DNA of 64,000 bases from Pseudomonas fluorescens (GTDB lineage Bacteria; Pseudomonadota; Gammaproteobacteria; Pseudomonadales; Pseudomonadaceae). A program made the position numbers and the translations under genes. Position 1 is the stretch's first letter, and every line of letters starts with the position of its first letter. The stretch lies in assembly GCF_001623525.1 (NCBI RefSeq), contig NZ_CP015225.1:4538501-4602500 (forward strand), in the 5' to 3' direction. The notes below the pieces were generated by a model. It was not told where the DNA came from, made no database searches, and saw only the letters and a program-made list of their open reading frames with translations. This document shows, in pieces, positions 46,653-55,771 of this stretch.

Positions 46653-46683
46653 TTGACCCTATAGTGACTACAGGGTCTTTACT
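46653..46683 (+). promoter_or_regulatory. CadR operator and 19-bp-spaced cadA promoter
   Basis: The dyad ACCCTATAG-TGA-CTACAGGGT (46656-46676) lies between -35 TTGACC (46653-46658) and -10 TTTACT (46678-46683). The 19-base spacer is the overlong spacing that MerR-family activators correct by twisting DNA. Confidence 0.88.
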
Positions 46684-46715
46684 GCGCAACAGGCACTTTT
46701 CACGGACGTCACCCG

Positions 46716-48935
46716 ATGAGCGATTCCCTTCACACCCACAAACCCGACCACGGCCATGACCACGGGCATTCCTGCTGCGCCTCGAAAGCGGCGCCAGCGG
46801 TGGTCATCCTCGGCAAAACGCCGACGGACGGTGCGCGGCTGAGCAGTTTCCGCATCGAAGCCATGGACTGCCCCACCGAACAGACGCTGATCCAGAACAA
46901 GCTCGGCAAGCTTGAAGGCGTGCAGCGACTGGACTTCAACCTGATCAACCGCGTGCTGGGCGTAACCCACGATTTGCCCAGCGACGCGCCGATCATCAAG
47001 GCTATCGAATCCTTAGGGATGCAGGCCGAGCCGATGACTCCAGGCAAAGAGAAAGCCTCCCCTGACCTGCCCGCCCCGGCCAAGCCCTGGTGGCCGCTGG
47101 CGCTGTCCGGCGTGACGGCCTTGGGCGCCGAGTTGATCCACTTCACCAATGCCGCGCCAAACTGGGTGGTCGCACTGGTGGCGTTGGTGTCGATCCTCAG
47201 TGGCGGCCTGGGTACCTACAAGAAGGGCTGGATAGCCCTGAAAAACCGCAACTTGAACATCAACGCGCTGATGAGCATCGCCGTGACCGGCGCGGTGCTG
47301 ATCGGCCAATGGCCGGAAGCGGCGATGGTGATGTTCCTGTTCACCGTGGCCGAGCTGATCGAAGCCAAATCCCTCGACCGTGCGCGCAACGCCATCAGCG
47401 GCTTGATGCAGATGGCCCCGCAACAGGCCACCGTGCAACAGGCCGATGGCAGCTGGCAGGTGCAGGACGTAAAAGTCATTGCCCTCGGTGCGCGGATACG
47501 GCTTCGCCCGGGCGAAAGGGTTGGTCTGGACGGCGACGTGGTCGCCGGTCGTTCGACCATTGACCAGGCACCGATCACGGGCGAGAGCCTGCCCGTGGAA
47601 AAAACCGTCGGCGACAAGGTGTTCGCCGGCACCATCAACCAGGCCGGCGAGCTGGAATACACCGTGACCGCAGCGGCCGATCACTCCACCCTGGCGCGGA
47701 TCATCCACGCCGTGGAACAGGCCCAGGGCTCCCGCGCGCCGACCCAGCGCTTCGTCGACCAGTTCTCGAAAATCTACACCCCGGCGGTGTTTGTCCTGGC
47801 CCTGGCTGTCGCCATCATCCCACCGCTGTTCATGGGCGCCGCGTGGTTCGACTGGATCTACCGGGCGCTGGTGCTGCTGGTGGTCGCTTGCCCGTGCGCC
47901 CTGGTGATATCCACCCCCGTGACCATCGTCAGCGGCCTTGCCGCAGCGGCGCGCAAAGGCATCCTGGTCAAGGGCGGCGTGTACCTGGAAGGTGGCTACA
48001 AGCTCGACTACCTGGCCTTGGACAAGACCGGCACGCTCACCCACGGCAAGCCAGTGCAAACCGACTATGTGGCGCTGGACCCAAGCGTGGAAACCACCGC
48101 TCCAGCCCTGGCCGCCAGCCTCGCCGCCCGCTCCGACCACCCGGTTTCCCGGGCGATTGCCAACGCGGCTGTGGATAAGCAGCTGGCACAGCAGGTTGTG
48201 GATAACTTCGAGGCGCTTGCCGGGCGCGGCGTGCGCGGCGACATCGGCGGGCAGACTTATCACCTGGGCAATCACCGCCTCGTGGAAGACCTCGGCCTGT
48301 GTTCCCCCGAACTGGAAGAGAAACTCTTCGCCCTGGAAAAACAAGGCAAGTCCGTCGTGCTGCTGCTCGACGCTACAGGTCCCTTGGCGCTGTTTGCCGT
48401 GGCCGACACCGTGAAGGACTCCAGCCGCGAAGCCATCCGGCAACTGCATGACCTGGGCATCAAGACCTTGATGCTCACCGGCGACAACGCCCACACCGCC
48501 GACGCGATTGCCGCGCAGGTGGGCATGGATCAGGCTCGGGGCGACCTGTTGCCCGAAGACAAGCTGCAAGCCATTGAAGCGTTGTACGCCCAGGGTCACC
48601 GCGTCGGCATGGTCGGCGACGGCATTAACGACGCCCCGGCCCTGGCCCGTTCGGAAATCGGTTTCGCCATGGCAGCGGCCGGCACCGACACGGCCATCGA
48701 AACCGCCGATGTCGCCTTGATGGACGATGATCTGCGCAAGATCCCGGCTTTCATTCGTCTGTCGCGGCAGACTTCAAGCATCCTGAAACAGAACATTGCC
48801 TTGGCGTTGGTGATCAAGGCGATCTTTCTCGGGTTCACCTTCGCCGGGTTCGCCACCATGTGGATGGCGGTGTTCGCCGACATGGGGGTGAGTTTGCTGG
48901 TGGTGTTCAATGGGTTGCGGTTGTTGCGCAAGTAA
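46716..48935 (+). CDS. cadA: Cd2+/Zn2+/Pb2+-exporting P1B-type ATPase
   Basis: The 739-residue pump has a His-rich N-terminus (HKPDHGHDHGHSCC), one heavy-metal domain with the motif AMDCPTE in which the first Cys of the usual CxxC is absent, the transmembrane CPC (392-394), phosphorylation D436 in DKTGTLTH, GDGINDAPALA and the class-typical C-terminal segments. It exports Cd, Zn or Pb from the cytoplasm. It is divergent from cadR and under the MerR-type promoter before it. Confidence 0.93.
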   Translation: MSDSLHTHKPDHGHDHGHSCCASKAAPAVVILGKTPTDGARLSSFRIEAMDCPTEQTLIQNKLGKLEGVQRLDFNLINRVLGVTHDLPSDAPIIKAIESLGMQAEPMTPGKEKASPDLPAPAKPWWPLALSGVTALGAELIHFTNAAPNWVVALVALVSILSGGLGTYKKGWIALKNRNLNINALMSIAVTGAVLIGQWPEAAMVMFLFTVAELIEAKSLDRARNAISGLMQMAPQQATVQQADGSWQVQDVKVIALGARIRLRPGERVGLDGDVVAGRSTIDQAPITGESLPVEKTVGDKVFAGTINQAGELEYTVTAAADHSTLARIIHAVEQAQGSRAPTQRFVDQFSKIYTPAVFVLALAVAIIPPLFMGAAWFDWIYRALVLLVVACPCALVISTPVTIVSGLAAAARKGILVKGGVYLEGGYKLDYLALDKTGTLTHGKPVQTDYVALDPSVETTAPALAASLAARSDHPVSRAIANAAVDKQLAQQVVDNFEALAGRGVRGDIGGQTYHLGNHRLVEDLGLCSPELEEKLFALEKQGKSVVLLLDATGPLALFAVADTVKDSSREAIRQLHDLGIKTLMLTGDNAHTADAIAAQVGMDQARGDLLPEDKLQAIEALYAQGHRVGMVGDGINDAPALARSEIGFAMAAAGTDTAIETADVALMDDDLRKIPAFIRLSRQTSSILKQNIALALVIKAIFLGFTFAGFATMWMAVFADMGVSLLVVFNGLRLLRK

Positions 48936-48961
48936 AAGGCCTGGGTGACTGGGCTGGCCTC

Positions 48962-48986
48962 ATCGCGAGCAAGCTCGCTCCCGCAG
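48962..48986. repeat. Single REP, TGTGGGAGCGAGC family
   Basis: One copy (ATCGCGAGCAAGCTCGCTCC...) without an inverted partner follows cadA. Confidence 0.8.
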
Positions 48987-49019
48987 GATTTCGCTGAAGA
49001 TCAAGCCCCGCAGAAACCC

Positions 49020-49110
49020 GTGGCGAGGGAGCTTGCTCCCGCTTGAGTGCGAAGCGCTCATCGCTTATAGGGCTGCTTCGCAGCCCAGCGGGAGCAAGCT
49101 CCCTCGCCAC
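49020..49110. repeat. REPIN, GTGGCGAGGGAGC family
   Basis: Inverted REP copies with the TTGAGTGCGAAGCGCTCA spacer type also seen at 35534 and 37971, between convergent cadA and triC. Confidence 0.92.
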
Positions 49111-49139
49111 AGAAGCAGTGCAAAGCCAGCTCCCGTCGA

Positions 49140-52100
49140 TCAATCGCGCTTCGGCTCGCGGATCTTGTACCAGGCCACATACAGCGCCGGCAGGAACAGC
49201 AGCGTCAGTAGGGTGGCGATGATGATCCCTCCGATCATCGCGTAGGCCATCGGCCCCCAGAACACTTCCCGGGCAATCGGGATCATCCCCAGGCTCGCCG
49301 CGGCGGCTGTGAGCAGGATCGGCCGGCGCCGGTGTTCGGTGGCCTCCACCACCGCATCCCAGGGCTCGTAGCCGTCACGTTCGTATTCATCGATCTGGGT
49401 CACCAGGATCACCGAGTTACGGATGATGATGCCGATCAACGCGAGGATCCCGAGGATCGCCACAAAGCCCATGGGCGTGCCCGTCGGCACCAGCGCCAGC
49501 ACCACGCCGATCAACCCGAGGGGCGCGACGCTCGCCACGAGGAACAGCTTCTGCACGCTGTGCAACTGAATCATCAGGAAGGTCGCCATCAAGAACAGCA
49601 TCAACGGCACGACACTGGCGATCGGCCCTTGGGCCTTGCTGCTCTCTTCCACCGTACCGCCCGTGGCGACCTTGTAGCCCACAGGCAGGCCGGCGGCGAA
49701 CTTGTCGATGGCCGGTTGCAGTTGCTTGACCAGGTCGGTGGGCTGGATCTCGTCGCGCACGGCAGCCTTGATGGTGATGGTGGGCTTGCGGTCACGACGC
49801 CACACCAAGGGCTGTTCCAGTTCATAGCGCACCGTGGCGAACGCCAGCAACGGAATCGAGGTGCCGCCCGGGGTGACGATTTGCAGGTTCTGCAGGGTTT
49901 CCGGCGAACCACGCTCGGCATCTTCGGCACGGCCGACTACGTCGATCAGGTAAATATCGTCGTTGACCTGGGTTACGGGCGAACCGCTGACGATGCTGTT
50001 CATCAGCCTGGCCACATCATCGGAAGACAAGCCCAACTGCCGCGCCTTGTCCTGGGCGATGTCGATGCGCAGCACCTTGCCCGGTTCGTTCCAGTCGTAA
50101 ATGATTTCGCCAATATGCGAGTTCTTGTCCAGCTCGGTGGCCAGCTCGATCGCATGCTTGCGCACCTGGTCGATGTCCTTGCCGCTGACCCGGTACTGAA
50201 TCGGCCGGCCCACCGGCGGGCCCATTTCCAGGGCTTGCACGTAGCTGCCAATCCCGACGAAATCCTCACGCAGACGCTTTTGCAGGCGCTCGGTGAGGGC
50301 CGTGCGCGACTCCAGGCCTTTGCTGACAATCACCAGTTGCGCGTAGTACGGGTTCTGCAGTTGCTGGTCCAGCGGCAGGTAAAAGCGAATCGCGCCTTCG
50401 CCGATGTAGGTGCTCCAGCGCTCGATATCCGGGTCGCCCTTGAGGGTCGCTTCCAGGCGATCGACCGCCCGGCGGGTCTCGTCCATCGAAGCGTTTTGCG
50501 GCAGGTTGAGGTCCACCAGGATTTCCGGCCGGTCCGAGGAAGGGAAGAACTGGTTCTGCACGAAACGCATGCAAAACACCGACAGCACGAACAGCAACAC
50601 GGTGATGCCGATGGCCCACCAGCGATTGCGCATCGCCCACAACAGGCCACCGTTGAACGCCCGGCCGATTCGCCCCGGCTCGGCGCTGTGGGGTTTCACG
50701 TTGGTACTGAGGATGTGCACGCCGATCACCGGGGCAAATAACACCGCGACGATCCATGACACCAGCATCGCCACCGCGATGACCGCGAACAGGGTGAAGG
50801 TGTACTCACCCGCAGAACTGGCGTTCAGGCCGATGGGCACGAAACCGGCCACGGTCACCAGGGTCCCGGTGAGCATCGGGAATGCCGTCGAGGTATAGGC
50901 GAACGTCGCGGCCTGGTCCTTGCTGTCGCCTTTTTCCAGGCGCGTGACCATCATTTCCACGGTGATCATCGCGTCGTCCACCAGCAGGCCGAGGGCGATG
51001 ATCAACGCACCGAGGGAAATCCGCTGCATGGTTATGCCGCTATATTCCATGAACAGGAAGACCATCGCCAGTACCAGCGGAATCGAGCAGGCCACCACCA
51101 GTCCGGCCCTGACGCCGAGGCTGACGAAGCTGACGACCAGGACGATAATCACCGCCTCGAACAAGGCACTGGTGAAGCCGCCGACCGCCTCTTCCACCAC
51201 TTCGGCCTGGTCCGACACGGTATGCACGCCAACGCCCACCGGCAGGTCAGCGGTCAGCTCGCTCATGCGCGCATGCAGCGCCTTGCCGAAATCCTGGATG
51301 TTGCCGCCCTTCTTCATTGCGATGGCGAGGCCGATGGCCGGTGTACCGTTGAAACGGAACATCGGCGTGGCAGGGTCAACGTAACCGCGGCTGATGTCGG
51401 CGATGTCGGCCAGCCGATAGAAGCGGTCATTGAGCCGCAAGTTGACGTTGGCCAGGTCTTTTTCGGATTGGAACTGCCCGGACGTGCGCACGGAAATCCG
51501 CTCGGGCCCGGCATCGATCACCCCGGCCGGGGTCACGGCGTTCTGGGTTTGCAGGCTCTGCACGACCTCGCGCTGGTCGATCCCCAGCGCGGCAAGTTTG
51601 CGCGTGGAGAAGTTCAGGTAGAGCACTTCGTCCTGCTCGCCCACCATCTCGACCTTGCCCAGGCCCGGGACGTCATGGATCTCGGCGCGCACCTGTTCCA
51701 CGTAGTCGCGCAACTGGCGCATCGACAGGCCGTCGCCAGTGAAGGCGTACACCGAACCGTAGACATCGCCGAACTCGTCGTTGAACCCGGGCCCTTGCAG
51801 GCCGTCAGGAAAATCGCCGCGAATGTCGTTGATCTTCTTGCGCACCTGGTACCAGATCTCGGGAATTTCCTTGGCTGCGGTGGTGTCGAGCAGGTACACG
51901 AACACCGTCGATTCTCCCGGTCGGGTGTAGCTTTTGACATAGTCGAGGGAATCGAGCTCTTCGAGCTTCTTCTCGATGCGGTCGGTGACCTGCCTGAGGG
52001 TTTCTTCCTGGGTCGCGCCAGGCCAACGGGTCTGGATGACCATGGTCTTGATCGTGAACGATGGGTCTTCTTCGCGCCCCAGGTTCATGTACGAAAACAC

Positions 52101-52187
52101 GCCCATCAACAACGCCACGAACATCAGGTACCAGACGAACGACTGATGCCGCAGGGCCCATTCGGACAGATTGAAAGGCCCTTTCAT
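49140..52187 (-). CDS. triC: RND efflux pump permease, TriC-like
   Basis: The 1015-residue protein has the RND layout: 12 membrane segments and two large periplasmic loops, with the TM4 proton-relay aspartates in IIALGLLVDDAMITVEM. Its start (MKGPFNLSEWALRHQSFVWY) and length match TriC of P. aeruginosa, and as in triABC two adaptor genes precede it. TriABC exports triclosan and solvents with an outer-membrane partner (OpmH) encoded elsewhere. Its start overlaps triB (ATGA). Substrate here is inferred. Confidence 0.87.
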   Translation of the reverse strand: MKGPFNLSEWALRHQSFVWYLMFVALLMGVFSYMNLGREEDPSFTIKTMVIQTRWPGATQEETLRQVTDRIEKKLEELDSLDYVKSYTRPGESTVFVYLLDTTAAKEIPEIWYQVRKKINDIRGDFPDGLQGPGFNDEFGDVYGSVYAFTGDGLSMRQLRDYVEQVRAEIHDVPGLGKVEMVGEQDEVLYLNFSTRKLAALGIDQREVVQSLQTQNAVTPAGVIDAGPERISVRTSGQFQSEKDLANVNLRLNDRFYRLADIADISRGYVDPATPMFRFNGTPAIGLAIAMKKGGNIQDFGKALHARMSELTADLPVGVGVHTVSDQAEVVEEAVGGFTSALFEAVIIVLVVSFVSLGVRAGLVVACSIPLVLAMVFLFMEYSGITMQRISLGALIIALGLLVDDAMITVEMMVTRLEKGDSKDQAATFAYTSTAFPMLTGTLVTVAGFVPIGLNASSAGEYTFTLFAVIAVAMLVSWIVAVLFAPVIGVHILSTNVKPHSAEPGRIGRAFNGGLLWAMRNRWWAIGITVLLFVLSVFCMRFVQNQFFPSSDRPEILVDLNLPQNASMDETRRAVDRLEATLKGDPDIERWSTYIGEGAIRFYLPLDQQLQNPYYAQLVIVSKGLESRTALTERLQKRLREDFVGIGSYVQALEMGPPVGRPIQYRVSGKDIDQVRKHAIELATELDKNSHIGEIIYDWNEPGKVLRIDIAQDKARQLGLSSDDVARLMNSIVSGSPVTQVNDDIYLIDVVGRAEDAERGSPETLQNLQIVTPGGTSIPLLAFATVRYELEQPLVWRRDRKPTITIKAAVRDEIQPTDLVKQLQPAIDKFAAGLPVGYKVATGGTVEESSKAQGPIASVVPLMLFLMATFLMIQLHSVQKLFLVASVAPLGLIGVVLALVPTGTPMGFVAILGILALIGIIIRNSVILVTQIDEYERDGYEPWDAVVEATEHRRRPILLTAAAASLGMIPIAREVFWGPMAYAMIGGIIIATLLTLLFLPALYVAWYKIREPKRD

Positions 52188-53248
52188 CGTACATCCTCGT
52201 CGAGTTTCACTTTCTGCCCCGGCTGGAGACTGTTCACCCCGGCGCTCACCACGCGATCGCCGGCCTTGATGCCGTTGGCCACCAGCACCGAGCTGGCCGA
52301 ACGTTCGAGAATCCGCACGTCACGGGGTGAGACGGTCTGGCTGTGCGGGTCGACCAGCCAGATCCGCGCCTTGCCGTCGATCTCTTGCAACGCGCTGAGT
52401 GGCAGCTCGATGCGCGGTTCGATGGTCGAGCTCAGGGTCACGCTGATGGCCGTGCCCAGGCGAAAACCTGGTGGTGTATCGGCCAATGTCAGGCGCGCGC
52501 GGCGGGTACGGGTGGCGCTCTGGGCCTGGGGTTCGATCTCGCGCACGGTGGCGGTGGTGTGGATGCTCGGGTCCATTTGCGCGGTGACTTCGAACACCAC
52601 ATCGGCGGGCAGCCGGTCGACGAGATCGGCCGGCAGGTCGATCACTGCCTCCTTGATGTCCGGGCGGGCCAGGGTCACCACTTGCTGGCCGGCGGTGACC
52701 ACCTGCCCGGCTTCGGCATTCCAGGCCGTGACGACAGCGTCGTGGTCGGTGTGCAGTTCGCTGTAGTTGAGCTGGTCGCGGGCCTGCTCCACCGAAGCCC
52801 GGGCCTGTTCAAGGGACGCGCCGGTAGTTTTCAAGTCGGTCTGGGCAATGTCCAGTTGCGCCTGGGCACCGACGCCACGGTCGAACAATTGCTGCTGGCG
52901 GCGGGCATTGGCCTGGGCATTGATGTACTGCGCCTCGATCCGCGCCAGATCGCCCTGGGCGGCGCGCAATTGGTTCTGCTGGTCGGTAGGGTCGAGCGTG
53001 GCAAGCAGGTCGCCCTTCTTCACTTCAGCGCCGACGTCGACATTGCGGCTGGCGATCCGTCCTGGCACGCGGAAACCCACGTTGCTCTCGTAGCGGGCCT
53101 GGATATTCCCGGCGAACCGCCCAAGCGCCTGCTGGTCGAGGGCCCTGACTTCAATTGACAACACTGGGCGCACCGGTTCGGGTGGCGCTTCTTCCTGGGA
53201 GCAGGCGGCCAGCAAGAGGCCGACCGAGACCATCCATAAACCCTTCAT
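52184..53248 (-). CDS. triB: RND periplasmic adaptor lipoprotein, TriB-like
   Basis: The 354-residue membrane-fusion protein has a lipobox ending at C16 (LLLAACSQ), a barrel-sandwich hybrid lipoyl domain (NVDVGAEVKKGDLLATLDP), an alpha-hairpin with coiled-coil repeats (about 85-150) and beta-barrel C-terminal parts. It bridges the inner-membrane pump and the outer-membrane channel. It overlaps triA (ATGA) and triC. Confidence 0.87.
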   Translation of the reverse strand: MKGLWMVSVGLLLAACSQEEAPPEPVRPVLSIEVRALDQQALGRFAGNIQARYESNVGFRVPGRIASRNVDVGAEVKKGDLLATLDPTDQQNQLRAAQGDLARIEAQYINAQANARRQQQLFDRGVGAQAQLDIAQTDLKTTGASLEQARASVEQARDQLNYSELHTDHDAVVTAWNAEAGQVVTAGQQVVTLARPDIKEAVIDLPADLVDRLPADVVFEVTAQMDPSIHTTATVREIEPQAQSATRTRRARLTLADTPPGFRLGTAISVTLSSTIEPRIELPLSALQEIDGKARIWLVDPHSQTVSPRDVRILERSASSVLVANGIKAGDRVVSAGVNSLQPGQKVKLDEDVR

Positions 53249-54348
53249 GGCTGGACTCCCGGCGTGGTTTTTCCAGAGGTGTTTTCAGCGATCTCGACGC
53301 GTACGCCGGGGTGTAGCAATTGCCCGCCCGCGATGATGATTTTCTCACCGCCCTTGAGGCCATCGCTGACGATGACTTTGCCGGTCAGGTAGCGGCCGAC
53401 GGTCACCGTTTGCAACTGCGCCTTGCCCTCGCTGTCCACCAGCCACACGGCCGGCTCACTGAGGTTCTTGGTCAGGGCCGACCAGGGCAGCTCGAAGGCG
53501 GTCTTGCCGGCGGCTTTAGCCGTGGCACTGACCACCGAGCCCAGGCGCATGCCTTCGGGCAGATCATCGAGGGTGACCTTGACCTGCACGGTGCCGGTCT
53601 GGGCAGACACCGCCGGGGTGATCTCGCGCACCGTGCCGGTGGTCTTGATGGCGGGGTTATCCAGCAGACTGATGATGATCGCAGGGTCCGATGGCGGTTC
53701 GCTCAGCAGCGACTCGTAGATGTTGAACACTGCGTCGCGTTCGCCATCCCGGGCCAGGCTGAAGATCGGCTCCGTCGCCTGCACCACTTGGCCGACTTCC
53801 GCCTGGCGCGCGGTGATGATGCCCGGGGCCTCGGCAATCAGTGCGGTGTAGCTCAGTTGTTCGCGGGCGTTGGCCAGTTGGGCCTGGGCAGCGGTCAGCG
53901 CACTCTGGCTGCTGCGCAGTTGAGCCTGGGCGGCGTCGTATTCGCTCTGGCTGGTGTAGCCCTTGGGCAAGAGTTTCTGCTGGCGCACGAACGCCGCCGC
54001 ACTCTGCTTGACCCGCGCCTGCTCGGCGGCCACCTGGGCCGCTGCGGAGTCGACGTTGGTCTGCAGGTCCCGAGGATCGAGCCGGGCCAGCACTTGCCGG
54101 GCCGAAACCCGGGCGCCGACATCGACCTTGCGCTCGATGATCTTGCCACCCACGCGAAACGACAGATCAGCCTGCACCCGCGCCTGGACATCGCCGGTCA
54201 AGGTCACCGAAGCGGCGTATTCGCTGGGCACGGCTTGCTGCACGAAAACCCGCGGCAGGGCTTTTTCCACAGGTTTTTCATCGCCGCATCCGGCCAGCAG
54301 TACACAGAGGCCCAGGCCGACTACGAGTTTGATTCGGGGACCAGCCAT
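53245..54348 (-). CDS. triA: RND periplasmic adaptor lipoprotein, TriA-like
   Basis: The 367-residue membrane-fusion protein has a signal with lipobox LLAGC (C21), the lipoyl motif KVDVGARVSARQVLARLDP, an alpha-hairpin and the usual beta domains. It is the first gene of a three-gene operon; two different adaptors with one pump is the special feature of TriABC, where both are required. AAAGGAG lies upstream of the ATG at 54348. Confidence 0.87.
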   Translation of the reverse strand: MAGPRIKLVVGLGLCVLLAGCGDEKPVEKALPRVFVQQAVPSEYAASVTLTGDVQARVQADLSFRVGGKIIERKVDVGARVSARQVLARLDPRDLQTNVDSAAAQVAAEQARVKQSAAAFVRQQKLLPKGYTSQSEYDAAQAQLRSSQSALTAAQAQLANAREQLSYTALIAEAPGIITARQAEVGQVVQATEPIFSLARDGERDAVFNIYESLLSEPPSDPAIIISLLDNPAIKTTGTVREITPAVSAQTGTVQVKVTLDDLPEGMRLGSVVSATAKAAGKTAFELPWSALTKNLSEPAVWLVDSEGKAQLQTVTVGRYLTGKVIVSDGLKGGEKIIIAGGQLLHPGVRVEIAENTSGKTTPGVQP

Positions 54349-54488
54349 GCAGACTCCTTTGCGCTGTACGGACGTACCAGTGACGATACGACTGTGAGCT
54401 TAGAACAGGGTTCAACGAATACAATGGACGCAACAAATCGGGCAAACTGATCGCCTCCCTATGGACCCCCAGCAGCAGGAGTCTGCTC

Positions 54489-55649
54489 ATGCTCAAGACC
54501 CTGGCGGTGGCCAATTACCGATCCATCAACAAGCTGGTAATCCCCCTGGGCCGGCTGAACCTGATCACCGGTCCCAACGGCAGCGGCAAGTCCAATCTGT
54601 ACCGCGCCCTGCGCCTGTTGGCAGAGACAGCCCAGGGCGGGGTGGTCAACGCCCTGGCCCGCGAAGGCGGACTGGACTCGACCTTCTGGGCCGGGCCGGA
54701 AGAAATCAGCCGGCGCATGCGTAACGGCGAGGTGCCGGTCCAGGCGATTGTGCGCCAGGGCACCAAGCGCCTGCGCCTGGGCTTCGCTGGGGAGGACTTC
54801 AGCTATTCGATCGCCCTGGGCTTGCCAGAGCCCAGTCGTTCAGCATTTTCACTGGACCCTGAAATCAAGCGCGAATGCATCTGGGCCGGCCCGGTGTTTC
54901 GGCCGGCCAGCCTGCTGGTGGACCGCAACGGGCCGATGATCCGTGCCCGCGAAGGCCGCTCCTGGGATGTGCTGGCCCAGCACACGCCGACCTTCGACAG
55001 CCTGTTCGACCAGGTCGGCAGCCTGCGCACTTCGCCAGAGGTCTTGCAGATGCGCGAGTTCATTCGGCGCTGGCGCTTCTACGATCATTTTCGCAGCGAT
55101 GCCGACGCCCCGGTGCGCCAACCACAACTGGGCACCCGCACGCCGGTGCTGCACCACGACGGGCGCGACCTCGCCGCCGCGCTGCAGACGATCCTGGAAA
55201 TCGGTGACATCGAGGCCTTGCATGCCGCCATCGGCGACGCGTTCCCCGGTGCCCACCTGCACATCGAGAAACTGCAAGGCGGACGTTTCGCTATCGCGTT
55301 TCAACAGCATGGCCTGCTGCGCCCGCTGTCCGCCGCCGAACTGTCGGACGGGACCCTGCGCTATCTGCTACTGGTGGCCGCCCTGCTCACACCACGACCA
55401 CCCTCGCTGATGGTGCTCAACGAACCGGAAACCAGCCTGCACCCCGATCTGTTGCCGGCCTTGGCGCGGCTGATCATCCGGGCTTCAGTCAATTGCCAGG
55501 TCTGGGTGGTGTCCCACGCCACGCGCCTGATCGCCGCCCTGGAGCAGGATGAAGACTGCAATTGCATCGTGCTGGAAAAGGAGCTTGGGCAGACCGGGAT
55601 TGTCGGGCAACGGATGTTGGATGAGCCGGCGTGGCATTGGCCGGATTGA
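54489..55649 (+). CDS. Stand-alone RecF/SMC-like AAA ATPase
   Basis: The 386-residue protein has Walker A GPNGSGKSN (28-36), an insert domain, the signature LSDGTLRYLLLVAALL, Walker B LMVLNEPETSLHP and the H-switch VSHATRLIA. It belongs to the ABC-type AAA_21/COG4637-like predicted ATPases, related to the OLD and RecF families but without a TOPRIM domain. The role of single members is not known; some relatives act in phage defence or DNA repair. It is divergent from triA, and no partner nuclease gene is next to it. Confidence 0.85.
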   Translation: MLKTLAVANYRSINKLVIPLGRLNLITGPNGSGKSNLYRALRLLAETAQGGVVNALAREGGLDSTFWAGPEEISRRMRNGEVPVQAIVRQGTKRLRLGFAGEDFSYSIALGLPEPSRSAFSLDPEIKRECIWAGPVFRPASLLVDRNGPMIRAREGRSWDVLAQHTPTFDSLFDQVGSLRTSPEVLQMREFIRRWRFYDHFRSDADAPVRQPQLGTRTPVLHHDGRDLAAALQTILEIGDIEALHAAIGDAFPGAHLHIEKLQGGRFAIAFQQHGLLRPLSAAELSDGTLRYLLLVAALLTPRPPSLMVLNEPETSLHPDLLPALARLIIRASVNCQVWVVSHATRLIAALEQDEDCNCIVLEKELGQTGIVGQRMLDEPAWHWPD

Positions 55650-55668
55650 CTGGCGCCCGATCAACCGA

Positions 55669-55692
55669 GTCGCGAGCAAGCTCGCTCCCACA
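55669..55692. repeat. Single REP, TGTGGGAGCGAGC family
   Basis: One REP copy (GTCGCGAGCAAGCTCGCTCC...) lies between the convergent ATPase and metQ genes. Confidence 0.75.
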
Positions 55693-55714
55693 ATTAAAAC
55701 GCGAGCACAAAAAA

Positions 55715-55740
55715 CGCCGACGCTGTATCAGCCGTCGGCG
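55715..55740 (-). terminator. Intrinsic terminator of metQ
   Basis: CGCCGACG and CGTCGGCG form a GC-rich 8-bp stem with a 10-base loop; read on the minus strand it is followed by a run of T. It lies 32 bases after the metQ stop. Confidence 0.85.
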
Positions 55741-55771
55741 CTTGAAACCGTGACAAGGTTCAGCCCGCGAA

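Noticed and set aside
47013..48599. 528-codon minus-strand open frame opposite cadA
   Set aside because: Antisense to the P-type ATPase core; no supporting features.
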